This document shows positions 16,932 to 25,409 of a stretch of DNA of 64,000 nucleotides, one piece after another. Under the pieces are notes generated by a model, which was not told the origin of the DNA, searched no databases, and was given only the letters and a program-made list of their open reading frames with translations. Origin of the DNA: Lysobacterales bacterium (GTDB lineage: Bacteria > Pseudomonadota > Gammaproteobacteria > Xanthomonadales > SZUA-36); the NCBI GenBank assembly GCA_013001885.1, contig JABDLD010000023.1, positions 1-64,000 of the forward strand. Reading direction: 5' to 3'. How positions within the stretch are numbered: the first letter of the stretch is position 1; the number at the start of each line of letters is the position of its first letter. Both the position numbers and the translations under genes were made by a program.

Positions 16932-17213
16932 TCAGGCGTCTTTGGCGGCGATGACTTCGTCAATTCTCGCGCAGAGCTTGCTCAGAACAAAATACTCGTC
17001 GACCTGGGCCGGGTTTTCATTCAATTCTTCCGTCCACTGCTCCAACGGAATTTTTATCCCGAAATGCTTGTCGATCGCGAAAGCAATATCCAGAAAATCC
17101 AGGCTATCGATGCCAAGATCAGTGAATGCATTTTTTTCCGGCGTAATTTCCTCCAGCGGGATATCACTGGTCTCGGAGATTATTTCTGCAACAGCTTCGA
17201 AAGTCGTCGTCAT
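16932..17213 (-). CDS. acpXL: AcpXL-type specialised acyl carrier protein
   Basis: A 93-residue ACP, longer than the house-keeping form. [18 protein letters not shown] carries the phosphopantetheine attachment Ser37. The following [16 protein letters not shown] and [15 protein letters not shown] segments closely resemble, from memory, the diagnostic C-terminal half of rhizobial AcpXL, the carrier for the very-long-chain 27-hydroxy fatty acid of lipid A. It is the first gene of a seven-gene minus-strand operon ending at lpxXL. Recognition rests on remembered family sequence, not on a search. Confidence 0.92.
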   Translation of the reverse strand: MTTTFEAVAEIISETSDIPLEEITPEKNAFTDLGIDSLDFLDIAFAIDKHFGIKIPLEQWTEELNENPAQVDEYFVLSKLCARIDEVIAAKDA

Positions 17214-17320
17214 TATTCATACCTGTGATTAAGGGATATATCCGTACCATAATAACGCGGTGGCCAGTAGCACATCAATGCCCCGGGACTGTTCACGCAG
17301 CGGTAAAGAATTAACTTAAA

Positions 17321-18028
17321 ATGATGGCAATCATGAATTTCTCGCGCAATATTCACCTGATCCCGGCCCATATTTGCACGGCATGGATGCTGCGCCTGGT
17401 TGCCGGAGAGGATTTTTTTGAAGCAGGAAATTTGCTGTCGAAAATCCAGGGACAGGCGGATTTGCTGGCGCTTGCTCTCGGAGACAAGGAGCAAAGAACA
17501 TTCGAACCGGTGCTCACCGAGGAGGCGTACACCCTGGACGAACTGCTGGCATTGCGGCACCAGTGGCGGGAAAATGAAGAGCAGAAAGTCGTTCCCACGC
17601 TGCGCATCGAGGAATTGCAAAACAAGTCCTCCCTGCTCGAGCAACGCAGAGACGATCTGTTGAGGCAGTATGAGTCAATCCCGGTAAATGCCCCTGCCCG
17701 GATCAATTTTGGCGTCGCTTACGGATCGGACAAGGAGGCTGTAAAGGAAGCTGCGCGGGAGGCAGCTTCCGGGGTCGAGTTCATCCTGTAGCATACTCCC
17801 GGCAGGGAGGCCCAGGTATGGCTGACGGATTTTGGGGACAGCAGCCTGGACTTTGAATTGCTGGCATGGGTTTCCAAGTCGGATGTGCGCAGGCCACAGC
17901 GCACCCGCTCGCAGTTCCAATGGGCGGAAAAAAAGTTGACCGAACGCGGTATCGAAATACCGTTCCCAAAATGGGACCTGCATTTACGTTTAAGATTCGT
18001 TCAGCAGGTGACCGAAGAAACTGACTGA
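17321..18028 (+). pseudogene. Decayed MscS-family mechanosensitive channel remnant with an in-frame stop
   Basis: The frame from 17321 stays in phase to a final stop at 18026-18028 but is broken by TAG at 17789-17791. The parts on either side join as one MscS C-terminal domain: RINFGVAYGSDKEAVKEA before the stop, then QVWLTDFGDSSLDFELLAWV and a final GIEIPFPKWDLHLR. A single CAG-to-TAG change would explain the stop. The preceding 115 residues are soluble and partly coiled-coil (LQNKSSLLEQRRDDLLRQYE). The channel membrane segments and beta domain are missing, so an internal deletion or fusion probably came first. It sits between acpXL and the PpiC gene. Confidence 0.75.
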
Positions 18029-18059
18029 GTTTTAGGAATCAATTGACGGAAAACGACCT

Positions 18060-18968
18060 ATGAGCAACAGATTTACCCGGTTATTTACTGAGCCGTTGAT
18101 CCAGTTTTTGCTTCTGGGTGCGCTGATCTACGGCGCCTACGCGTTGTTCGGGCCGCCAGATGAAAGTTACCGAGACAACCGGATCATGGTCGATGCCGAT
18201 CGAATCAATGGGTTAATCACTGAGTGGGAGCGTCGCTGGAACCGCCCCCCCACTCGCAAGGAAGTTGACGGCCTTTTGCAGGCCTATATCAAGGAGGAAG
18301 TGCTTTTTCGGCAGGCTGTCGCCATGGGGTTGAACCGGGACGATCCGGTCACCCGCCGCCGAATGGCGCAAAAGCTCGAATTTCTGACCAGCGACCTGGC
18401 CCGGATGCAGCAGCCCGATGAAGGTGAGCTTAAACGGTATTTTGAAGCTAATGAGTTGGCGTATCGTGAGCCGGACAGGATCAGCTTCACTCACATCTAT
18501 CTGAATCCGAAAGGGCGCGGCCAGTCAACGCTCAGTGATGCAGATAACATACTGGCGCAGCTGCAAGCGGCGGGGCCGCCCGGCGAAACAACGCTGGAGG
18601 CGGGCGATCGATTCATGCTGCAAAACCATTTTGCCGCGGCCACTGAGCTGGCTATCAGCCGTCAGCTGGGCTCCGGATTTGCCGAAGTGGTCATGGGCCT
18701 CGAGCCGGGCCGATGGCATGGTCCGGTGCTGTCGGGTTACGGTGTGCACCTGGTTTATGTGCATGAATCTGAACAAGCCCCGCCGGCGTTGTTTGAAGAT
18801 GTCCAGGCGCGCGTGCTGGAGGACTGGCACGCGGAACAGCGTGAACAATTCAACACGGAATTTCTTGAGAGTCTAAAGAGCCGTTTTGAAATTGTCGTCG
18901 ATGAAGTTCCGACAGAGCGCCTGTTGGCAGAGCCGGTGTCGGAAAATGACGAGGCCGGCTCACGGTGA
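18060..18968 (+). CDS. Membrane-anchored PpiC-type peptidyl-prolyl isomerase
   Basis: A 302-residue protein with one N-terminal membrane segment (LIQFLLLGALIYGAYALF), a helical chaperone-like region (about residues 45-130), and a parvulin domain (about residues 135-245) with RISFTHIYLNPKGRG and GRWHGPVLSGYGVHLVYV. It should face the periplasm and assist folding of exported proteins. The GTGA junction couples it to the HupE/UreJ-like gene. Such isomerases often neighbour HupE-like genes, perhaps helping metal-transporter assembly; that role is inferred. Confidence 0.85.
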   Translation: MSNRFTRLFTEPLIQFLLLGALIYGAYALFGPPDESYRDNRIMVDADRINGLITEWERRWNRPPTRKEVDGLLQAYIKEEVLFRQAVAMGLNRDDPVTRRRMAQKLEFLTSDLARMQQPDEGELKRYFEANELAYREPDRISFTHIYLNPKGRGQSTLSDADNILAQLQAAGPPGETTLEAGDRFMLQNHFAAATELAISRQLGSGFAEVVMGLEPGRWHGPVLSGYGVHLVYVHESEQAPPALFEDVQARVLEDWHAEQREQFNTEFLESLKSRFEIVVDEVPTERLLAEPVSENDEAGSR

Positions 18969-19993
18969 AGCATGGTCTCGTTTCGATAAAACGCAGCTTT
19001 CTCGCTGTATTTTGGCTGGTCATGTTGGCCGCTTCCGGGCTAATTTTCGCGGATGAATTTCGGCCGGCTCTGCTGGAAATCGCCGAACGGGAAGGCGGTT
19101 GGGTCGAAGTGAACTGGAAAGTGCCGGTGATCGGTGACGGGGTCCTGGCGCTGACGCCGGTCATGCCGGAATTTCTCGTATCCATGGGTCCCGGATCAGG
19201 CCGGAAGGTACCCGGCGCCTGGCTTGAAACGCGGTCGTACCGGGCGGGTCAGAATACTCTCAACGGTTCGATCGTGGGAGTTGACGGGCTGGTCGGCGTA
19301 CCTGTGGACGTGGTTGTGCGGGTTAAACTCCTTGACGGGTCCGAACATTCGGCTATTCTTCGCTCGGTCAATAACCGCTACACGATCCCGGAGCGCGTCA
19401 CGCGTGGGGTACTGGCCGTCTCCTACTGGCGGATGGGAACCATTCATATTTTGGAGGGGTTCGATCACCTTCTGTTCCTGTTGACTTTGCTGCTGATCGT
19501 CAATGGGATATGGCCGTTGTTGAAGACCGTCACGGCCTTTACCGTGGCGCACAGCCTGACGCTGGCGTTGGCCACGTTGGGCGTGGTGTATATACCTCCT
19601 GTCCCGACAGAGGCTGTCATCTCCCTCAGTATCATGCTGCTGGCAGTGGAGGTGGTGCATAAAAACCAGGGTCAGCTGACCCTGTCCGAGCGCTTTCCCT
19701 GGCTGGTGGCGTTCACCTTCGGCCTGGTGCACGGGCTCGGGTTTGCGGGTGCGCTTTCCGAGATCGGCGTACCCCAGAACGAAGTGCCCCTGGCCCTGCT
19801 GATGTTCAATATCGGGGTTGAAACCGGACAGGTCTTGTTCGTTGTCGCGGTGTCCATTCTGCTGGCTGGATTGCACCGTTTGCACGGTCGTTCAGCGCTC
19901 ACACTGGCGCGTGCGACACCCTACGTCATTGGCGGTGTGGCGAGCTATTGGACGATCGATCGTTTGGTCGGGACGTTAAGCTACGGGTTCTAG
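18965..19993 (+). CDS. HupE/UreJ-family membrane protein
   Basis: A 342-residue protein starting at GTG in a GTGA overlap. A signal-like segment is followed by a periplasmic beta-rich domain (about residues 30-145) and then six or seven membrane helices. The histidine-bearing motifs are characteristic: HILEGFDHLLFLLTLLLIV, FTVAHSLTLALATLG and FGLVHGLGFAGAL. HupE and UreJ relatives are associated with nickel or cobalt uptake. The long N-terminal periplasmic domain marks the UreJ_2-like branch, which is poorly characterised. No hydrogenase or urease genes are nearby, so the metal link is only by family. Confidence 0.82.
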   Translation: MKHGLVSIKRSFLAVFWLVMLAASGLIFADEFRPALLEIAEREGGWVEVNWKVPVIGDGVLALTPVMPEFLVSMGPGSGRKVPGAWLETRSYRAGQNTLNGSIVGVDGLVGVPVDVVVRVKLLDGSEHSAILRSVNNRYTIPERVTRGVLAVSYWRMGTIHILEGFDHLLFLLTLLLIVNGIWPLLKTVTAFTVAHSLTLALATLGVVYIPPVPTEAVISLSIMLLAVEVVHKNQGQLTLSERFPWLVAFTFGLVHGLGFAGALSEIGVPQNEVPLALLMFNIGVETGQVLFVVAVSILLAGLHRLHGRSALTLARATPYVIGGVASYWTIDRLVGTLSYGF

Positions 19994-20016
19994 ATTTCCG
20001 GGCCGCGGGGCATGGG

Positions 20017-21606
20017 TCAGAACGTATATTTGGCGGCAAACTGCAGCTGGTTCGCCTTACCTTTGCTGCCATCCACATTTTTTCGCTGGCCCCAGAGGTA
20101 TTCCATGCCAAAGGTAAAGTTTTTGGTCGGCAGATAAATCAGGTTGATCGAGCCGCGCAGCGTGGATTTGTAATCCTCGCCCTGCTGAAAGTCATAGGTA
20201 TCGATTCCGACCCAGCTGAAGGTGACGCTGGAGCGCAATATTCCGGGCCGGTTTTTCAGGAACCGCCACGTCATGGGCCAGCGGTGCTGGTAGGAAACAT
20301 AGCCCGAGAAAACCGGTAGCGCATACAGTTTGCCTTCCGGGTCAAACACGGCATCGCCGCCGCCGACCGAGGCGAGATCGTTGATGTAATAACCGATGCC
20401 CTTGCCGTAGGTCAGCTGCCACAAAAGGAAGTCATTTTCACCCCACCACGCGACAGGCTGACGTCCCCCGGTGGTAATTCCCCAGCCGGTTGCGCTGTCA
20501 ATGGCTGTCTCCGGATCTGTTCCATCCGGTTGACCGTCCCCGGAACTCGCCTTCAGATCCCTCAGGATGACTCCAACCCGGTAGTTCCAGTTGCCAAAAG
20601 AGCCAAGGGGCATCCGGTCCATGCTGGCCACCAGGTCAGCATTCCCCTTTTGACTCTGGCCATTGAGCACGTCCGTGTTTGGGTCCTCGAGTGCGATTTT
20701 GAGCCTGAGTTTCTCGCCGAACTGAGGGAACCAGCGGATTTGTGCGTTGCGCCGCAAAATCTGGCCATTGATGCCCTCGATATCGACTTCCTCGGGCTGG
20801 GAGTTAATATCCATCAGAGTAGACCATGTCTTGCCGGCCAATATGTGGCGAAACTGTCCGAAAGCATGGCGCAAACGAAACGTGTCATTGCCGTTCTGGT
20901 CTATTCCCTGGAAATCCCCCTCGATGAACGCGCGGATCTCACCGACCTTGGTTTGTTCGCGGTATTCAACATTCAGACGGGATTGCTTTGCAGAGACCTG
21001 CGATCCTTTAATGGCGCCTTGAGGATTCTCGCCCTTTGGCGGGATGCTACCCACGATAAACCGGTCGGGCTGTAACATGGGATCAAAACTATTGACCAGG
21101 GACAGGTTGACGTAGCCGCCCAATTTCATTGCGGCGGTGGTGCCTGGAAGATACCAGGCGCCGGGAAAGTCCCTGTCGTAAATGGTGTTGGATGGGTCTT
21201 CCTGAATCTGTGCCGTCACCGGCTCCTCTGCGATGGTAGATGCCTCCGCTTGTTCCTGCTCGGCCAGCGCCTTTAGCGCTTGCTCCTGCCCGCTTTGGGT
21301 TGGCTCCGATGCGGTGGTGGCGCTTTTTTCCACCTGGGCCGTGGTGACGGATTCTGGTTCCAGTTGAGGTGCCGGGGGGGGTGCGGGCTCGTGGCTGGCC
21401 GTCTGTTTTGCCTTCTGCAGTTCCTGGATCAGCCCCCTCTGCTCTGCCAGTTCGCGGCGCTGCGCTTCCAGCTCCTTTTGCTGTTGCTCCAGGAGTTCCT
21501 GCATTTTTTGCAGTGTGGCCTGCAGATCCGGCTCCTGAGCGTAAACCGGCTGCCAGGCGAACACGAGCCAGATTGAGATAACGATGAAGGTAAGCTTAAA
21601 GTTCAT
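20017..21606 (-). CDS. DcaP-like trimeric outer-membrane porin
   Basis: A 529-residue outer-membrane protein. A signal peptide ends near VYA-QE. A coiled coil follows (residues 25-70, LLEQQQKELEAQRRELAEQRG), then a Pro/Glu/Gln-rich linker (to about 140). The beta-barrel starts near TAAMKLGGYVNLSLVNSFDP and ends in the C-terminal Phe (QFAAKYTF) needed for barrel assembly. RHAFGQFRHILAGKTWSTLMD matches DcaP-type porins, which form channels for small organic acids or related solutes. It converges on the HupE-like gene, and its promoter should face the hydrolase gene across about 80 bases. Confidence 0.87.
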   Translation of the reverse strand: MNFKLTFIVISIWLVFAWQPVYAQEPDLQATLQKMQELLEQQQKELEAQRRELAEQRGLIQELQKAKQTASHEPAPPPAPQLEPESVTTAQVEKSATTASEPTQSGQEQALKALAEQEQAEASTIAEEPVTAQIQEDPSNTIYDRDFPGAWYLPGTTAAMKLGGYVNLSLVNSFDPMLQPDRFIVGSIPPKGENPQGAIKGSQVSAKQSRLNVEYREQTKVGEIRAFIEGDFQGIDQNGNDTFRLRHAFGQFRHILAGKTWSTLMDINSQPEEVDIEGINGQILRRNAQIRWFPQFGEKLRLKIALEDPNTDVLNGQSQKGNADLVASMDRMPLGSFGNWNYRVGVILRDLKASSGDGQPDGTDPETAIDSATGWGITTGGRQPVAWWGENDFLLWQLTYGKGIGYYINDLASVGGGDAVFDPEGKLYALPVFSGYVSYQHRWPMTWRFLKNRPGILRSSVTFSWVGIDTYDFQQGEDYKSTLRGSINLIYLPTKNFTFGMEYLWGQRKNVDGSKGKANQLQFAAKYTF

Positions 21607-21687
21607 TAGCGCCCGGATTTTGGGTTGTGGATTAGCGCGCTCATGAGCACCAATGATAGCCTATATCCATTGAATCAGGGAAAGTCC

Positions 21688-23151
21688 ATGGTTTTGCGTC
21701 TTCATCGATATCTTCGCCATTTGTTGTTGTTTGCCCTGTACGGATTTGCCGGCGTTGTGCTGACGCTGCTGGTCGTGTTTGTCCTGTACATGAACGGACG
21801 GGAAGACCTGAGCGTTTGGCATGTTGCGGAACTGGATGAAGAGTTCACTGCAAAGTCTCGTATTACATCATTCAGTGAATACCTCGTTCTGGAGGAAAAG
21901 CTATTCAGGCAACTGGACGAGGAGGTTTATGGGCAGGTTGAAGCCGAAGGACGCGGACTGATCAACCGATACAGCAGGGGCAGCCTCTCGGACCCTGGCC
22001 GCTGGCCACAAAACTGGAATCGAAGTTATGAATTGCGGCAGGGTCAGCCGCAAGCCGCCGTCCTGCTTTTGCACGGCATGTCGGACTCACCTTACAGCCT
22101 GAGAAATCTGGGTGAGCGTCTGCACCAGGCCGGCGTGTACGTAGTCGGTTTGCGGATTCCGGGACATGGAACTGCGCCTTCGGGGCTGGTCGGCGTGAGC
22201 TGGAAGGACATGGCTGCTGCCGTAGATCTGGCCATGCGGCACCTGGCGGACAAAGCAAACGGTCAACCGCTGCATATCGTGGGATATTCCAACGGAGCCG
22301 CCCTGGGGCTCAATTTCGCACTTTCGTCCGCCGCCGATCCGACGCGGCCGCAAATTACCAGCCTCGCCCTAATTTCTCCTCAAATCGGGATTGCCAAGGC
22401 GGCTGCATTGGCGGTCTGGCAAGCGCGGCTGGGTACGCTTTTGGGGCTGGACAAATTGGCCTGGAACGTCATTTTGCCTGAGTACGATCCATACAAGTAC
22501 GGATCTTTCGCGGTCAATGCGGGCGATGTTGCGTACAAACTGACCGGGGAAGTACAGCGGCAAATTACGTCTATGACAAACACGGGAAGGCTCGGCGAAA
22601 TACCGCCGATCCTGGCCTTTTCCTCGGTCGTTGACGCAACGGTCTCCGCTCCAGCCCTGGTTACCGGTTTGTTCAATCGCCTGTCTGGCGGGCAGCATGA
22701 ACTGGTTCTGTTCGACATCAACCGGGTGGCGGAGATTGAACCCGTTCTCAAATGGAGTCCCGACGCAATGCTCGAAGCATTGCAAAAAAATCCTGACCGT
22801 GCGTTCACCCTGGGTCTGGTGACCAATAAAAGCGAAGCGAGTACGGAGGTCGTGTTTACCAGGCTGAAACCCGGAGAGACAGAAACCACTGATGAAGAAC
22901 TCGGCCTTGGCTGGCCCCAGAATATTTATTCTCTGACCCACGTCGCATTGCCGTTTCCCCCGGATGATCCACTTTACGGGGTTTCCGGTGGGCCGGGCAG
23001 TCCGGGCATCAACCTGGGCGACATTGCTTTGCGGGGCGAGCGGAACGTCCTCGTGGTGCCTGCGTCGGAGTTGCTGAGATTACGCTGGAATCCTTTCTAC
23101 CCCTTTGTCGAACATAAAGTCGCGGAATTTTTTGGCCTGGAATTGCCCTGA
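21688..23151 (+). CDS. Membrane-anchored alpha/beta hydrolase
   Basis: A 487-residue protein with one N-terminal membrane helix (LLLFALYGFAGVVLTLLVVFVLYM) and a periplasmic hydrolase domain from about residue 110. The oxyanion motif is LLHGMSDSPYS, the nucleophile elbow GYSNGAA, the likely acid Asp is in FSSVVDATV and the catalytic His in YSLTHVALPFPPDD. An insertion of about 100 residues lies between the acid and the His. AGGGA lies eight bases before the ATG at 21688, so I prefer it over in-frame starts at 21625 and 21643. An esterase or lipase is likely; the substrate is unknown. Confidence 0.8.
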   Translation: MVLRLHRYLRHLLLFALYGFAGVVLTLLVVFVLYMNGREDLSVWHVAELDEEFTAKSRITSFSEYLVLEEKLFRQLDEEVYGQVEAEGRGLINRYSRGSLSDPGRWPQNWNRSYELRQGQPQAAVLLLHGMSDSPYSLRNLGERLHQAGVYVVGLRIPGHGTAPSGLVGVSWKDMAAAVDLAMRHLADKANGQPLHIVGYSNGAALGLNFALSSAADPTRPQITSLALISPQIGIAKAAALAVWQARLGTLLGLDKLAWNVILPEYDPYKYGSFAVNAGDVAYKLTGEVQRQITSMTNTGRLGEIPPILAFSSVVDATVSAPALVTGLFNRLSGGQHELVLFDINRVAEIEPVLKWSPDAMLEALQKNPDRAFTLGLVTNKSEASTEVVFTRLKPGETETTDEELGLGWPQNIYSLTHVALPFPPDDPLYGVSGGPGSPGINLGDIALRGERNVLVVPASELLRLRWNPFYPFVEHKVAEFFGLELP

Positions 23152-23307
23152 TACGGCGTTGCGCAAATGACGACGAAAGGAAATTATTGACGGTTTATTT
23201 TTACTTTTTGGCTGTGATTGTCTACTTTACGCCTTTGACCCCCGGTGATCGACACTGTCCGGGTCATCTTGTCTGATCCATTTGTCAATCTCATCAAAGG
23301 AAACTCC

Positions 23308-24540
23308 GTGCCCTCTCAAAAATTTGATCTCATTGTTTTCGGCGCCACCAGTTTTGTAGGCGAAATCCTCTGCCGTTACCTGGTCTCTGAATATGGAGTG
23401 GACGGACAGGTCCGCTGGGCGGCGGCAGGGCGCTCCCGGGAGAAACTCGAGAAATTGCGCAGTAGTCTGGGTTCAGAAGCGGACCAACTCGAATTACTGA
23501 CGGCGGATGCAGGTGATGAATCTGCTTTGAAGAAGCTGTGCGACCAGACCCGGGTCATCATTTCCACGGTCGGGCCCTATGCGCTGCACGGCGAACCGCT
23601 GGTCAGGGTGTGCGTGACTACGGGCACCGACTACTGCGACCTGGCCGGTGAGGTGCAATGGGTCAGGCGAATGATCAGCCGCTACGAAGACACGGCCAGG
23701 GAGACGGGTGCGCGTATCGTCCACTGCTGTGGCTTTGATTCCATTCCTTCGGACATGGGGGTCTGGCATTTACAGCAAGCGGCGCAATCACGCTTTGGCG
23801 AGTCCTGTGATACGGTTCGCATGCGCGTGAAAGCGATGCGCGGATCAGCCTCGGGCGGAACCATCGCAAGCATTTTGAACATCACCAAGGAAGCGGCCGG
23901 GAACCCGGAGTTGCGCAAGGAACTCTCCAATCCCTATTCCATCTGCCCTGCCGGCCATGGCTTTGATACGCGTCAGTACAATGTGACCACCCCCGAATTT
24001 GATTCCGAGTCACGGCAATGGGCTGCCCCTTTCATCATGGCCGGGATCAACACGCGAGTCGTTCATCGCAGCAATGCGCTCGGCGGCAATGCATACGGAA
24101 AAGCTTTCAGATACGACGAATCCATGCTGATGGGCAAGGGAACGAAAGGACGGCTCCGCGCCACGGGCTTAGTGTTGGGCCTCGGTGCGTTTCTGGCCGG
24201 GGCGGCGGTTAAGCCAACCCGCTGGCTGATGAAGAATTACCTGCTGCCCAAGCCGGGAGAAGGCCCAAGCCCCGAGGCTCAGAAAAACGGTTTTTACGAT
24301 ATTCGCTTTTTTGGTAAAACGGCCAGCGGCGAGCGGTTGAGGAGCAAGGTCACGGGTGATCTTGACCCGGGTTACGGTTCCACTTCCAAAATGCTGGCCC
24401 AGTCCGGGTTGAGCCTTGCGTTCGATGTTGACAAAAGCCAGAAAGGGGGAGGTTTCTGGACAACGGCCACGATTTTTGACCAGCGCCTTATCGATCGCCT
24501 GGAGAAAAACGCCGGGCTGACCTTCACGATTCTGGATTAG
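23308..24540 (+). CDS. Saccharopine dehydrogenase-like (trans-acting enoyl reductase type) protein
   Basis: A 410-residue protein. An N-terminal Rossmann domain (FDLIVFGATSFVGEIL) is followed by VIISTVGPYALHGEPLV, GTDYCDLAGE and CCGFDSIPSDMG, the signature of the group containing mycobacterial trans-acting enoyl reductases and eukaryotic saccharopine-dehydrogenase-like oxidoreductases. A hydrophobic stretch (GLVLGLGAFLAGAAV) in the C-terminal half suggests membrane association. It is not a lysine-pathway enzyme by context. GTG at 23308, preceded by AAAGGAAA, is preferred over a GTG at 23245 because the cofactor-binding strand then falls close to the N-terminus as usual. The nei gene follows after nine bases. 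Confidence 0.82.
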   Translation: MPSQKFDLIVFGATSFVGEILCRYLVSEYGVDGQVRWAAAGRSREKLEKLRSSLGSEADQLELLTADAGDESALKKLCDQTRVIISTVGPYALHGEPLVRVCVTTGTDYCDLAGEVQWVRRMISRYEDTARETGARIVHCCGFDSIPSDMGVWHLQQAAQSRFGESCDTVRMRVKAMRGSASGGTIASILNITKEAAGNPELRKELSNPYSICPAGHGFDTRQYNVTTPEFDSESRQWAAPFIMAGINTRVVHRSNALGGNAYGKAFRYDESMLMGKGTKGRLRATGLVLGLGAFLAGAAVKPTRWLMKNYLLPKPGEGPSPEAQKNGFYDIRFFGKTASGERLRSKVTGDLDPGYGSTSKMLAQSGLSLAFDVDKSQKGGGFWTTATIFDQRLIDRLEKNAGLTFTILD

Positions 24541-24549
24541 GGCCCCGTT

Positions 24550-25374
24550 TTGCCCGAGGGACCGGAAATACGGCGCGCTGCGGACCGTATCGCAAAGGTA
24601 CTGGTTAATCAGCCAATCGCTGCCGCCGAGTTCATCGTTCCATCATTGCAGCCGTTCGAAAAAAGAATCAACGGCTCTGTCGTCAATCGCATCGATACCC
24701 GCGGCAAGGCAATGCTGACGCGTTTCGACAACGGTTTGACGCTGTACAGCCACAACCAGTTGTACGGGCGCTGGTTTGTCACCAAGCGCGGTCGTTTGCC
24801 CCGGACCAACCGCAGTCTGCGCGTTGCGCTGCACACAGCCGCGCACAGCGCGCTGTTGTACAGCGCAACAGAGGTTGACGTATTGACCGAGTCCCAGTTG
24901 CAACATCACCCGTTCCTGCGGCGCATCGGTCCCGATATTCTCGATACCGAGCTCACAGCCGATCTTATCTCTGCACGCCTTGATGAGGCGCGCTTCAGGC
25001 GCCGGTCGGTTGGCGGCCTGTACCTGGACCAGTCTTTCCTCGCCGGTCTTGGCAACTACCTCCGGACTGAAATCCTGTATCGGGCCCGCGTGAATCCACG
25101 GTCCAGACCGGTCGATCTGGATAAGGCGGCACACCGAAGACTGGCGCGTGAGACGCTGGCTATCAGCAAACGCTCGTACCGGACCGGCGGCGTCACGCTG
25201 TCCCGCGAACGGGCCCGTATACTGAAATCTTCCGGTGCCTCATTCGAAAATTATCGTTTCTGGGCATTCGGCCGCCGGGGCCTGCCCTGCTATGTTTGCG
25301 GAGACAGGATCACCCGGTTGAATATTGCGGGCCGGCGGCTCTACCTGTGCCCCGGCTGCCAGCCTCCTGCTTGA
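24550..25374 (+). CDS. nei: Endonuclease VIII-type DNA glycosylase
   Basis: A 274-residue Fpg/Nei-family base-excision repair glycosylase. It starts at TTG with PEGPEIRRAADRIAKVL, giving the catalytic Pro1 and Glu2 after Met removal. The helix-two-turn-helix is QSFLAGLGNYLRTEILYRA and the C-terminal zinc finger is CYVC...CPGC. SHNQLYGRW matches Nei rather than Fpg. It removes oxidised pyrimidines and cleaves the strand by beta/delta elimination. It ends 35 bases from the convergent RND gene. Confidence 0.93.
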   Translation: MPEGPEIRRAADRIAKVLVNQPIAAAEFIVPSLQPFEKRINGSVVNRIDTRGKAMLTRFDNGLTLYSHNQLYGRWFVTKRGRLPRTNRSLRVALHTAAHSALLYSATEVDVLTESQLQHHPFLRRIGPDILDTELTADLISARLDEARFRRRSVGGLYLDQSFLAGLGNYLRTEILYRARVNPRSRPVDLDKAAHRRLARETLAISKRSYRTGGVTLSRERARILKSSGASFENYRFWAFGRRGLPCYVCGDRITRLNIAGRRLYLCPGCQPPA

Positions 25375-25409
25375 AGGCCGGAATTCCTGATCAGAGCGTC
25401 GCGCCCGGT

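Noticed and set aside
11201-17213. Aryl-polyene (APE) pigment cluster
   Set aside because: A KS/CLF pair, dehydratase, ketoreductase and acyltransferase also occur in APE clusters, but only one ACP is present, it has the AcpXL-type long C-terminal half, and no ammonia-lyase or glycosyltransferase is near.
17789-17791. Amber codon as programmed read-through or pyrrolysine
   Set aside because: No context for recoding, the pore domain is already missing, and nothing suggests a pyrrolysine system.
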